Below, in pieces: positions 1-5,827 of a stretch of DNA of 6,822 nt (the stretch's first letter is position 1; each line of letters begins with the position of its first letter). The notes under the pieces are model-generated. The model had not been told where the DNA came from and did not search any database. It saw only the letters and a program-made list of their open reading frames with translations. A program made the translations under genes and the position numbers. The DNA is from Lutibacter sp. GTDB taxonomy: Bacteria; Bacteroidota; Bacteroidia; Flavobacteriales; Flavobacteriaceae. The stretch lies in NCBI GenBank assembly GCA_004195315.1, contig SDWL01000108.1, forward strand, positions 1 to 6,822, read 5' to 3'.

Positions 1-19
1 AGATGTGTATAAGAGACAG
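1..19 (+). other. Tn5/Nextera mosaic-end adapter (artefact)
   Basis: The first 19 bases, AGATGTGTATAAGAGACAG, are exactly the hyperactive-Tn5 mosaic end used in Nextera sequencing libraries. The inverse sequence occupies the other end of the window. This is library adapter left in the assembly, not genomic DNA or a natural transposon. Genomic sequence starts at about position 20, and the accB start codon has been lost at this junction. Confidence 0.97.
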
Positions 20-489
20 ATATAAAAGATATTCAAAACCTGATTAAATTTGTAGCAAAATCAGGTGCGAGTGAAGTAAAGTTAGAAATGGAAGATATTA
101 AAATCACCATTAAAACTGGATCAGAAAAATTAGAAACAACAATAATGCAACAAGCACCTATGGCTATGCCACAAATGTCTGTTGCAGCACCAGTTTCAGC
201 AACTCAAATTCCAAGTACAGATTCTGTAGTTATAGAAGAAGATTCAAAATATATTGAAATCACTTCTCCAATAATTGGAACTTTTTATAGAAAACCAGCA
301 CCTGATAAACCTGTTTTTGTAGAGGTTGGAGATTCTGTAAATTCAGAAACGATAGTTTGCATGGTTGAAGCTATGAAGTTATTTAACGAGATTGAAGCTG
401 AAGTTTCAGGAAAAATTGTAAAAGTTTTGGTAGAAGATGGAACTCCAGTTGAGTTTGGTCAGCCAATATTTTTAGTTGACCCTTCGTAA
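20..489 (+). CDS. accB: Biotin carboxyl carrier protein of acetyl-CoA carboxylase (AccB), 5' partial
   Basis: This is the carrier subunit of cytoplasmic acetyl-CoA carboxylase. Its biotinylated lysine shuttles CO2 from biotin carboxylase to the carboxyltransferase. The open frame runs back to the adapter: the first full codon is at 22 and 155 residues are visible. The N-terminal region (IKDIQNLIKFVAKSGASEVK) is typical of AccB, which is usually about 155-160 residues, so only the initiator Met and perhaps an Asp are missing. The ATG at 88 lies inside this conserved N-terminal segment and is not the real start. After an Ala/Pro/Met-rich flexible linker comes the biotinyl domain. It has a thumb-like segment (YRKPAPDKPVFVEVGD) as in E. 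coli AccB, then the biotinylation motif VEAMKLF, with the acceptor Lys at bases 376-378. The end (GTPVEFGQPIF) is also family-like. accC follows 80 bp downstream, the usual accBC order. The gene is otherwise intact. Confidence 0.97.
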
Positions 490-515
490 ATTTAATCACA
501 ATATTATTATTTTAA

Positions 516-537
516 ATTTCAAATATTAATTTGAAAT
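516..537. repeat. Perfect 9-bp inverted repeat in the accB-accC gap
   Basis: ATTTCAAAT (516-524) and its exact reverse complement ATTTGAAAT (529-537) are separated by ATTA. The element sits in the 80-bp accB-accC gap, about 30 bp before the accC start. A short T run (542-546) follows a few bases later. It could be an RNA hairpin that tunes accC relative to accB, a protein-binding palindrome, or chance in AT-rich DNA. The stem has only one G:C pair per arm, so it is a poor intrinsic terminator. The function is unknown. Confidence 0.45.
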
Positions 538-569
538 AGAATTTTTGTTTATAATAATTTGAAAGCATT

Positions 570-1916
570 ATGTTTAAAAAAATATTAATTGCCAATAGAG
601 GTGAAATAGCTTTACGTGTTATAAGAACCTGTAAAGAAATTGGAATAAAAACGGTAGCAGTTTATTCTACAGCTGATGCAGAGAGTTTACACGTGCGCTT
701 TGCGGATGAAGCTGTTTGTATTGGACCACCAGCAAGTAGTGAATCCTATTTAAAAATGTCAGCCATTTTAGCCGCAGCAGAAATTACTAATGCTGATGCA
801 ATTCATCCAGGGTATGGATTTTTGTCTGAAAACGCAAAATTTTCAAAATTATGTGAAGAACATAATATTAAATTTATAGGTGCCTCTGCTGAAATGATTA
901 GTAGAATGGGAGATAAAGCTTCTGCTCGTGCTACAATGAAAGAAGCTGGAGTGCCTACAATTCCGGGTTCTGAAGGATTGTTAGATACATTTGAAGAAAC
1001 GGAAAAATTGGCAGATGAAATGGGATATCCTGTAATGTTAAAAGCAACCGCAGGTGGTGGAGGAAAAGGAATGCGTGCAGTTTGGGAAAAGGAAAAGTTA
1101 AAAGAGGCTTGGGATTCTGCAAGACAAGAAGCTTTAGCTTGTTTTGGGAATGATGCTATGTATATGGAAAAGCTTATTGAAGAACCACGTCATATTGAAA
1201 TTCAAATTATTGGAGACTCATATGGAAAAGCATGTCATTTATCTGAAAGAGATTGTTCTGTTCAACGTCGTCATCAAAAGTTAACTGAAGAAGCTCCTTC
1301 ACCATTTATGACATCTCAATTGCGAAAAAAAATGGGTGATTCGGCTGTAAAAGCAGCTGAATTTATTTCATATGAAGGTGCCGGTACAGTAGAATTTTTA
1401 GTTGACAAACATAGAAATTTCTATTTCATGGAAATGAATACACGTATTCAAGTTGAGCACCCTATTACTGAGCAAGTAATTGATTATGACTTAATTTATG
1501 AGCAAATAAAAGTGGCTGCTGGCATTCCTATTTCAGGAAAAAATTATACGCCTAAATTACACTCAATAGAATGTAGAATTAATGCTGAAGATGTGTATAA
1601 AGATTTTAGACCTTCTCCGGGTAAAATTTCAACATTACATATTCCAGGTGGTCATGGTGTAAGAATTGATACGCATGTATATGCAGGATATACAATTCCT
1701 CCTAATTATGATTCAATGATTGCTAAATTAATTACTACTGCGCAAACTCGTGAAGAAGCAATTAATAAAATGAGAAGAGCTTTAGATGAATTTGTAATTG
1801 AAGGTATAAAAACAACAATTCCTTTTCATAGGCAGTTAATGGATCATCCAGATTATATTGCTGGAAATTACACTACCAAATTTATGGAAGATTTTGTATT
1901 GCTTCCAGAAGAATAA
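570..1916 (+). CDS. accC: Acetyl-CoA carboxylase biotin carboxylase subunit (AccC)
   Basis: This enzyme carries out ATP-dependent carboxylation of biotin on AccB using bicarbonate, the first half-reaction of malonyl-CoA synthesis in the cytoplasm. At 448 residues it has the normal family length (E. coli AccC is 449) and is intact. The N-terminal biotin carboxylase fold begins MFKKILIANRGEIALRVIR, and HPGYGFLSEN is at 79-88. The ATP-grasp domain shows Lys116, Lys158, the glycine-rich loop AGGGGKGMR (161-169) and His208. It also has the metal/active-site residues Glu275, Glu288 and Asn290, then Arg292 in the signature MNTRIQVEHPITE. The C-terminal domain contains ECRINAED (334-341), with Arg336 matching the E. 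coli biotin/bicarbonate-site Arg338. The start is fixed by the conserved N-terminus. No Shine-Dalgarno is seen, as is common in Bacteroidota. It is probably cotranscribed with accB and is followed by a strong terminator. Confidence 0.98.
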   Translation: MFKKILIANRGEIALRVIRTCKEIGIKTVAVYSTADAESLHVRFADEAVCIGPPASSESYLKMSAILAAAEITNADAIHPGYGFLSENAKFSKLCEEHNIKFIGASAEMISRMGDKASARATMKEAGVPTIPGSEGLLDTFEETEKLADEMGYPVMLKATAGGGGKGMRAVWEKEKLKEAWDSARQEALACFGNDAMYMEKLIEEPRHIEIQIIGDSYGKACHLSERDCSVQRRHQKLTEEAPSPFMTSQLRKKMGDSAVKAAEFISYEGAGTVEFLVDKHRNFYFMEMNTRIQVEHPITEQVIDYDLIYEQIKVAAGIPISGKNYTPKLHSIECRINAEDVYKDFRPSPGKISTLHIPGGHGVRIDTHVYAGYTIPPNYDSMIAKLITTAQTREEAINKMRRALDEFVIEGIKTTIPFHRQLMDHPDYIAGNYTTKFMEDFVLLPEE

Positions 1917-1940
1917 ATAAGATTTCAAATTAAAATAAAA

Positions 1941-1976
1941 ATAAAGGATATGAGTTTTCATATCCTTTATTTTTTT
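1941..1976 (+). terminator. Intrinsic terminator after accC
   Basis: ATAAAGGATATGA (1941-1953) pairs perfectly with TCATATCCTTTAT (1958-1970) around a four-base loop (GTTT), and a T6 run (1971-1976) follows directly. It starts 25 bp after the accC stop codon. An A run just upstream could extend the stem and give some activity in the other direction. It ends the accBC transcript and separates it from the regulator gene that starts 25 bp later. Confidence 0.88.
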
Positions 1977-1983
1977 AAATTTA
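1955..1983 (+). promoter_or_regulatory. Possible lrp-family gene promoter overlapping the accC terminator
   Basis: TAAATTTA (1976-1983) matches the Bacteroidota -7 consensus TAnnTTTG except in its last base. It lies 17 bp downstream of TTTT (1955-1958), a one-base variant of the -33 TTTG. Initiation would fall around 1989, giving a leader of roughly 13 nt. The -33 part would be inside the terminator loop and arm. The match is weak in AT-rich DNA. It is listed because the regulator gene has almost no other upstream space after the terminator. Confidence 0.25.
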
Positions 1984-2001
1984 CTTTCAATTATATATCT
2001 T

Positions 2002-2466
2002 ATGAAGGGAAAAGAGTTACATATTGATGGTATAGATAAAATTATTTTAAAAAATTTAATGAAAGATGCTCGAACACCAATATTGGGCATAGCTCGTGAA
2101 ATAGGAATATCAGGAGCCGCAATTCATCAAAGATTACGTAAACTTGAGGCCTCTGGTTTAATTTCAGGATCTAAATTTGTAATCAATCCAAAAGTACTAG
2201 GGTATAAAACATTAGCATTTGTTGGTGTATTTTTAGATGCAGCAAGCAAATATTCAGCAGCGGTTAAAAGGCTGAAAGAAATCCCAGAAGTAATTGAAAG
2301 TCACTATACAACAGGTAATTATGCTGTTTTTATAAAAATTTTGTGTAAAGATAATGAACATTTAATGAAGCTTCTTAATCAAGAAATTCAATCTATAAAA
2401 GGAGTTGCCAGAACTGAAACATTTATATCTTTAGATCAACAAATAGACCGACAAATACAATTATAA
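2002..2466 (+). CDS. Lrp/AsnC-family transcriptional regulator
   Basis: This is a 154-residue cytoplasmic DNA-binding protein of the usual Lrp/AsnC length. The N-terminal winged helix-turn-helix covers about residues 9-55 (DGIDKIILKNLMKDAR, then IAREIGISGAAIHQRLRKLE), with the recognition helix around 37-50. The wing and linker (SGLISGSKFVINPKVLGYKT) lead into the C-terminal RAM domain (about 70-146). That domain drives oligomerisation and, in relatives, binds amino acids. The RAM turn motif that is often GxYD in relatives appears here as TTGNYAVF (103-110). Members sense amino acids or related effectors and form octamers or other multimers. The effector and targets here cannot be read from the sequence. 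The asparaginase gene nearby is a tempting amino-acid link, but it lies beyond an intervening opposite-strand gene. The start is the only sensible Met before the HTH. The gene converges on the metallopeptidase gene with a 26-bp gap. Confidence 0.93.
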   Translation: MKGKELHIDGIDKIILKNLMKDARTPILGIAREIGISGAAIHQRLRKLEASGLISGSKFVINPKVLGYKTLAFVGVFLDAASKYSAAVKRLKEIPEVIESHYTTGNYAVFIKILCKDNEHLMKLLNQEIQSIKGVARTETFISLDQQIDRQIQL

Positions 2467-2472
2467 AAAATG

Positions 2473-2498
2473 GATTAAAAGGGTTTTGATTTTTAATC
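2473..2498. terminator. Possible weak bidirectional terminator between convergent genes
   Basis: GATTAAAA (2473-2480) pairs exactly with TTTTAATC (2491-2498) across a ten-base loop, between two converging genes. The right arm overlaps the stop and final codon of the minus-strand gene. The stem is AT-rich and there is no long T run on either side, so it would be weak. Its position is the main argument for it. Confidence 0.3.
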
Positions 2499-3191
2499 TC
2501 TTGAACCCAAAATTCGTAATCCCCAATATAGTAACATTGCTAATGAGCCTAATGCAGCAACTAAATAAGTTCTTGCAGCCCATTTTAAAGCGTCTTTTGC
2601 ACCATCTTGTTCTTCATTAGTAAGCATATTATTAGTTTTTAACCAGGCCAAAGCTCGGTTACTAGCATCGTACTCGACAGGGAGCGTAATAAAGCTGAAT
2701 AAAGTAGCCAATGCCATCATTCCAAGACCTATAACTGCAATTACAAAACCTATCCCAGTATTACCTGATGCAGCACCAAGTATTAATCCGCCAATAACCA
2801 GCCACTGTGAAAATTTTGAAGAAACTCCAACAGCAGGAACTAATTTTGAACGAAGTTGCAACCATTGGTAAGCTTGTGCATGTTGTATAGCATGACCGCA
2901 CTCGTGAGCTGCAACAGCAGCTGAAGAAGCATTTCTTTCATTATAAACAGACTCACTTAAATTCACAGTTTTATTTGCGGGATTGTAATGATCTGTCAAT
3001 TTTCCAGGAGTAGAAATAATTTTAACATCAAAAATACCGTTATCGTGCAACATTTTTTCTGCAATTTCTCTACCACTCAATCCATTTCGTAATTGAATTT
3101 TAGAATAATGATTAAATTTGCTTTTTAATCTTTGACTTACTAGCCAGCTAACTAAGGAAATAACTCCAATTAGAATATAAAAACCGATCAT
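2493..3191 (-). CDS. Membrane zinc metallopeptidase, YugP family
   Basis: This 232-residue protein is of the neutral zinc metallopeptidase type represented by B. subtilis YugP (Pfam Zn_peptidase_2). It has an N-terminal hydrophobic anchor (about 2-19) and a domain with GLSGREIAEKMLHDNGI (37-53). Next is DHYNPANKTVNLSESVY (67-83), a family hallmark, then the zinc motif AAHECGHAIQHA (94-105). In that motif His96 and His100 are the expected ligands and Glu97 the catalytic base. A hydrophobic region follows (about 129-170), then LPVEYDASNRAL (170-181), whose Glu173 is a likely third ligand by analogy. A last membrane helix lies around 208-227. The length is normal and all key residues are present, so it should be an active membrane protease. 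Substrates of this family are poorly known. It is transcribed divergently from the asparaginase gene and has its own promoter candidate at 3226-3254. No functional link to its neighbours is visible. Confidence 0.93.
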   Translation of the reverse strand: MIGFYILIGVISLVSWLVSQRLKSKFNHYSKIQLRNGLSGREIAEKMLHDNGIFDVKIISTPGKLTDHYNPANKTVNLSESVYNERNASSAAVAAHECGHAIQHAQAYQWLQLRSKLVPAVGVSSKFSQWLVIGGLILGAASGNTGIGFVIAVIGLGMMALATLFSFITLPVEYDASNRALAWLKTNNMLTNEEQDGAKDALKWAARTYLVAALGSLAMLLYWGLRILGSRD

Positions 3192-3225
3192 AAAATTCTT
3201 TTTAAATTATTGTTTTTTAATTTGA

Positions 3226-3254
3226 TAAATTTACATCATAAATTATTCCACAAA
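3226..3254 (-). promoter_or_regulatory. Bacteroidota-type promoter for the zinc metallopeptidase gene
   Basis: Read on the minus strand, TTTG (complement of 3251-3254) is followed after exactly 17 bp by TAAATTTA (3226-3233). The Bacteroidota consensus is TTTG, then 17-23 bp, then TAnnTTTG; only the last base of the -7 box differs. Initiation would be near 3219, leaving a leader of roughly 28 nt. The arrangement is the same as at 4543-4571 upstream of exbB. Confidence 0.5.
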
Positions 3255-3269
3255 TAGGAAACAGACAAA

Positions 3270-4307
3270 ATGACAACAATACCAAATATACTTTTAATTT
3301 ATACTGGAGGAACCATAGGTATGGTTAAAGATTATAAAACAGGTGCATTGCGCACATTCAATTTTGATAAACTACTAAATCACATTCCTGAAATTAACCA
3401 TTTAAAATGTACCATTAGTAGTATTTCACTTGAAGAACCCATTGATTCATCAAACATGAATACGGCTAATTGGGTTGTTATTGCTGAAATTATTGAAAAT
3501 AATTACGAAAAATTTGATGGTTTTGTAGCTTTACATGGATCAGATACCATGTCTTATACAGCTTCAGCTATTAGTTTTATGTTTGAAAATTTATCAAAAC
3601 CAATAATTTTTACAGGATCTCAATTACCAATAGGAGATTTAAGAACAGATGCAAAAGAAAATTTAATTACTTCCATAGAAATAGCTTCAGCTCAAGAAAA
3701 TGGAAATCCAATAATTTCGGAAGTGTGTTTGTATTTTGAATACAAGTTATACCGTGCCAATAGAACAACAAAAATAAATGCTGAGCATTTTGAAGCGTTT
3801 ACTTCGCCAAATTTCCCGCCATTATGTGAAAGCGGTGTTCATTTAAAATTTAATAAACAATTAATTTATAAACCAACAGTTATAAATTCTTTAAAAGTTA
3901 GAAAGAGATTAGATAATAATGTAGCTATTTTAAAAATATTTCCTGGAATAACTAAAGTTGTTGTTCAAAGTATTTTAAGCAGCAAAGGGTTAAAAGGTTT
4001 AATTTTAGAAACTTTTGGTTCTGGAAATGCACCTACTGAAAAATGGTTTGTTGATTTATTCAAAGAGGCTATAAAAAATGGTATACAGATTGTAAATGTT
4101 ACACAATGTTTGAGTGGTAGTGTGATTATGGGGCACTATGAAACAAGTATTGAACTTGAAAAGATAGGAGTAATTAGTGGAAATGACATTACAACTGAGT
4201 CAGCATTAGCCAAATTAATGTATCTATTAGGAGAAAATATTCCCAAAAATAAATTTAAATATTTTTTCGAAACCCAATTGAGAGGTGAGATAAGTGTTGT
4301 AGAATAA
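3270..4307 (+). CDS. ansA: Type I (cytoplasmic) L-asparaginase
   Basis: This enzyme hydrolyses L-asparagine to aspartate and ammonia. The protein has 345 residues, close to E. coli AnsA (338). No signal peptide is present, which fits the cytoplasmic type I enzyme and not the periplasmic type II. The first signature is LLIYTGGTIGM (8-18), with the nucleophile Thr15. The second is ALHGSDTMSYTASA (87-100), with Asp92. RANRTTKINAEHFEAF (162-177) supplies Lys168, and VTQCLSGSVIMGHYE (277-291) contains Cys280, which matches the Cys at the allosteric site of E. coli AnsA. The position of the second catalytic Thr is occupied by Ser91 (HGSDTM instead of HGTDTM), a conservative change that keeps the hydroxyl. 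An AGGAA stretch (3256-3260) lies nine bases before the ATG, the only Shine-Dalgarno-like sequence noticed in the window. The gene appears monocistronic: it is divergent from the metallopeptidase and 297 bp before exbB. Confidence 0.96.
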   Translation: MTTIPNILLIYTGGTIGMVKDYKTGALRTFNFDKLLNHIPEINHLKCTISSISLEEPIDSSNMNTANWVVIAEIIENNYEKFDGFVALHGSDTMSYTASAISFMFENLSKPIIFTGSQLPIGDLRTDAKENLITSIEIASAQENGNPIISEVCLYFEYKLYRANRTTKINAEHFEAFTSPNFPPLCESGVHLKFNKQLIYKPTVINSLKVRKRLDNNVAILKIFPGITKVVVQSILSSKGLKGLILETFGSGNAPTEKWFVDLFKEAIKNGIQIVNVTQCLSGSVIMGHYETSIELEKIGVISGNDITTESALAKLMYLLGENIPKNKFKYFFETQLRGEISVVE

Positions 4308-4339
4308 TTTTTCTTTAACTAAATAGGTGTATTTTAAAG

Positions 4340-4357
4340 TTATTTTCAAGAAAATAA
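4340..4357. repeat. Perfect 8-bp inverted repeat downstream of ansA
   Basis: TTATTTTC (4340-4347) and GAAAATAA (4350-4357) are exact reverse complements separated by AA. As RNA this would be a 7-bp stem with a CAAG loop. It sits 32 bp after the ansA stop. No T run follows, so it is not a convincing terminator, but it could be a 3'-end stabilising hairpin. Chance is plausible at this base composition. Confidence 0.3.
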
Positions 4358-4423
4358 GGTATATTGGATTGATTTTTGTTGATAATAAAAAAAAACAGAG
4401 TTTTTAAATAAATAACTTAAAGT

Positions 4424-4444
4424 AGTTCTAAAATTTTTAGAATT
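4424..4444. repeat. AT-rich palindrome upstream of exbB
   Basis: TTCTAAAA (4426-4433) and TTTTAGAA (4435-4442) are exact reverse complements around a single T. The outer pair A4424/T4444 also matches, with one mismatch between. It lies about 160 bp before exbB and 70-100 bp before the promoter candidates. It could be an operator or the ansA terminator hairpin (a T run begins eight bases later, at 4451). It does not resemble the classical E. coli Fur box closely enough to be called one. Confidence 0.3.
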
Positions 4445-4515
4445 CAACATTTTTTTGTTACTTGCCATTCGCAAATGAAGTTGAGATGAGTAGAATAAGA
4501 TATTTAAAAAAAGAC

Positions 4516-4546
4516 TTTGTGAACTTTATTTTAACAGATTTATTTG
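4516..4546 (+). promoter_or_regulatory. Alternative upstream promoter candidate for the exb operon
   Basis: TTTG (4516-4519) is followed after 19 bp by TTTATTTG (4539-4546), which differs from the -7 consensus TAnnTTTG only at its second base. Initiation would be near 4553, some 50 nt before exbB. Its -7 box overlaps the -33 box of the candidate at 4543-4571, so the two could compete or serve as tandem starts. It is the weaker of the two. Confidence 0.25.
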
Positions 4547-4571
4547 CTTTGTAAAAATTATTATATATTTA
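4543..4571 (+). promoter_or_regulatory. Bacteroidota-type promoter for the exbB operon
   Basis: TTTG (4543-4546) is followed after 17 bp by TATATTTA (4564-4571), against the consensus TTTG, 17-23 bp, TAnnTTTG. Initiation would be near 4578 and the leader about 27 nt. The rest of the 297-bp gap (4308-4604) holds only the two inverted repeats, A/T tracts and the alternative promoter. No small gene, tRNA or recognised riboswitch was seen there. Confidence 0.5.
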
Positions 4572-4604
4572 AACCGAAAAATTAATAAATTAACTATTTA
4601 GACA

Positions 4605-5351
4605 ATGAAAAGAGTATTTACTATCCTTGCAATTACAGGATTATTGTTATTTGGAGCAGCACCTAAAGCTATTGCACAAGATGCAGCACAAACTGAACAA
4701 GTTGCAGATGCAACAGAATCAAAAACGTTTCACCAAGAATTAAAACAACGTTTTATTGAAGGTGGACCATTCTTTATGGGAATTGTATTAGTTGCCTTAA
4801 TTTTGGGTTTAGCTATTGCAATTGAAAGAATCATCTATCTTAATATGGCAACAACTAATACTAAGAAATTAGTAAATAAAGTTGATGAAGCTTTACAGTC
4901 AGGTGGAGTAGAAGCAGCAAAAGAAGTTTGTAGAAATACAAAAGGTCCAGTTGCTTCAATATTTTATCAAGGATTAGATAGAATGGATGAAGGCGTAGAT
5001 GCAGCTGAAAAGGCAGTTGTTGGTTACGGTGGAGTTCAAATGGGATTATTAGAAAAAAATATTTCTTGGTTATCTTTATTTATCGCATTAGCACCAATGC
5101 TTGGTTTCATGGGAACTGTAATTGGTATGATTGCAGCATTTGATTCAATTCAAGCAGCTGGGGATATTTCTCCAACAGTTGTAGCGGGTGGTATTAAAGT
5201 AGCATTATTAACAACCGTGTTTGGTTTAGTTGTAGCAATTATTCTTCAAGTTTTTTATAATTACATTATCTCTAAAGTAGATAGTATTGTAAATAATATG
5301 GAAGATGCTTCAATTTCACTTGTTGACCTTTTGGTTAAACACAAAAAATAA
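4605..5351 (+). CDS. exbB: MotA/TolQ/ExbB proton channel family protein (ExbB)
   Basis: This is the stator subunit of the inner-membrane Ton motor, which with ExbD uses the proton gradient to energise TonB and TonB-dependent outer-membrane receptors. It has 248 residues. The N-terminus MKRVFTILAITGLLLFGAAP ends in AIAQ and looks like a cleavable signal peptide (likely cut between Ala24 and Gln25). Then come a polar segment (25-50) and TM1 (about 54-78, GPFFMGIVLVALILGLAIAI). A cytoplasmic domain (80-150) leads to TM2 (about 153-182, with GFMGTVIGM) and TM3 (about 193-220, with ALLTTVFGLVVAI). The Thr residues in TM2 (171) and TM3 (203/204) match the conserved channel-lining threonines of ExbB/TolQ. 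The following exbD genes make ExbB more likely than TolQ or MotA. It heads a tight operon, with the next gene 8 nt downstream. The start is fixed by the signal peptide; no Shine-Dalgarno is visible. Confidence 0.94.
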   Translation: MKRVFTILAITGLLLFGAAPKAIAQDAAQTEQVADATESKTFHQELKQRFIEGGPFFMGIVLVALILGLAIAIERIIYLNMATTNTKKLVNKVDEALQSGGVEAAKEVCRNTKGPVASIFYQGLDRMDEGVDAAEKAVVGYGGVQMGLLEKNISWLSLFIALAPMLGFMGTVIGMIAAFDSIQAAGDISPTVVAGGIKVALLTTVFGLVVAIILQVFYNYIISKVDSIVNNMEDASISLVDLLVKHKK

Positions 5352-5359
5352 TAGATATT

Positions 5360-5821
5360 ATGAATCAGAAATTATCAAAAATATTAACATTAGTAGCTGG
5401 GCTAATTGGATTGATAGGTTTCTTTTTCTTCATCAGAATTATGATTGAAGGAGATGAAGCGCTTAAAATCGATGCAGATCTACAAAATGGTATTCTATCT
5501 CCTTTTATATACTTTGCTGTAATATTGTTAATTGCAACTACACTAATTGCAGTTGTATTTTCAATGTTAAATTTAGTAAAACACCCTGATGTATTAAAAA
5601 GATCTTTAATGGGTGTTGGAGTTTTTGGTGGGCTTTTAGTATTGGCTTATATATTTGCATCTGATACTGCTGTTTATTCTATGGGTAAAGTATTGGAATA
5701 TGGAGAAGCAGGAAGTATATCAAAATGGGTAAGTACAGGTATAAATTTTAGTGCCATTTTAGGTGTTATTGGTTTTGGGGCCTTTTTAATAGACTTTGTA
5801 AAATCATTAGTAAAAAATTAA
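5360..5821 (+). CDS. Uncharacterised four-helix membrane protein of the exbB-exbD operon
   Basis: This 153-residue integral membrane protein belongs to no family whose function I recognise. Four hydrophobic segments are visible, at about 8-28 (ILTLVAGLIGLIGFFFFIRI), 46-71, 83-101 and 124-147. An acidic loop (30-39) sits between the first two, a Lys/His-containing loop (74-81) between the second and third, and a soluble loop with KVLEYGEAGS (110-119) between the third and fourth. The C-terminus is short and Lys-rich. There is no cleavable signal peptide, no cysteine and no obvious catalytic motif. It lies 8 nt after exbB and 6 nt before exbD1, so it is almost certainly cotranscribed and probably translationally coupled. 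From memory, a similar small membrane protein occurs at this place in other Bacteroidota exb operons, usually labelled hypothetical. A role in assembly or regulation of the ExbB/ExbD motor is an inference from position only. Confidence 0.88.
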   Translation: MNQKLSKILTLVAGLIGLIGFFFFIRIMIEGDEALKIDADLQNGILSPFIYFAVILLIATTLIAVVFSMLNLVKHPDVLKRSLMGVGVFGGLLVLAYIFASDTAVYSMGKVLEYGEAGSISKWVSTGINFSAILGVIGFGAFLIDFVKSLVKN

Positions 5822-5827
5822 CTAACT

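Noticed and set aside
530..562. Internal promoter before accC (TTTG at 530 with TAAT-rich box near 552-562)
   Set aside because: At 17-21 bp spacing the -7 box misses two or more of six key bases. It is not better than expected in AT-rich DNA.
1836..2090. Minus-strand open frame of 84 codons across the accC-regulator junction
   Set aside because: It is antisense to the end of accC, the terminator and the start of the Lrp-family gene. It is low-complexity, rich in Phe/Ile/Lys, and has no recognisable family.
3221..3246. Plus-strand promoter for ansA (TTTG at 3221, TAAATTAT at 3239)
   Set aside because: The spacer is only 14 bp and the -7 match is poor. The asparaginase promoter could not be placed with confidence.
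2002..4307. Lrp-family regulator as the dedicated regulator of ansA
   Set aside because: An amino-acid link is plausible, but a convergent gene separates them and no shared operator was seen, so there is no sequence support.
4390..4405. AAAAAC-AGA-GTTTTT hairpin in the ansA-exbB gap
   Set aside because: The six-base stem is almost all A:T within a homopolymer-rich stretch, with no proper T run after it on the plus strand. Chance is the simplest explanation.
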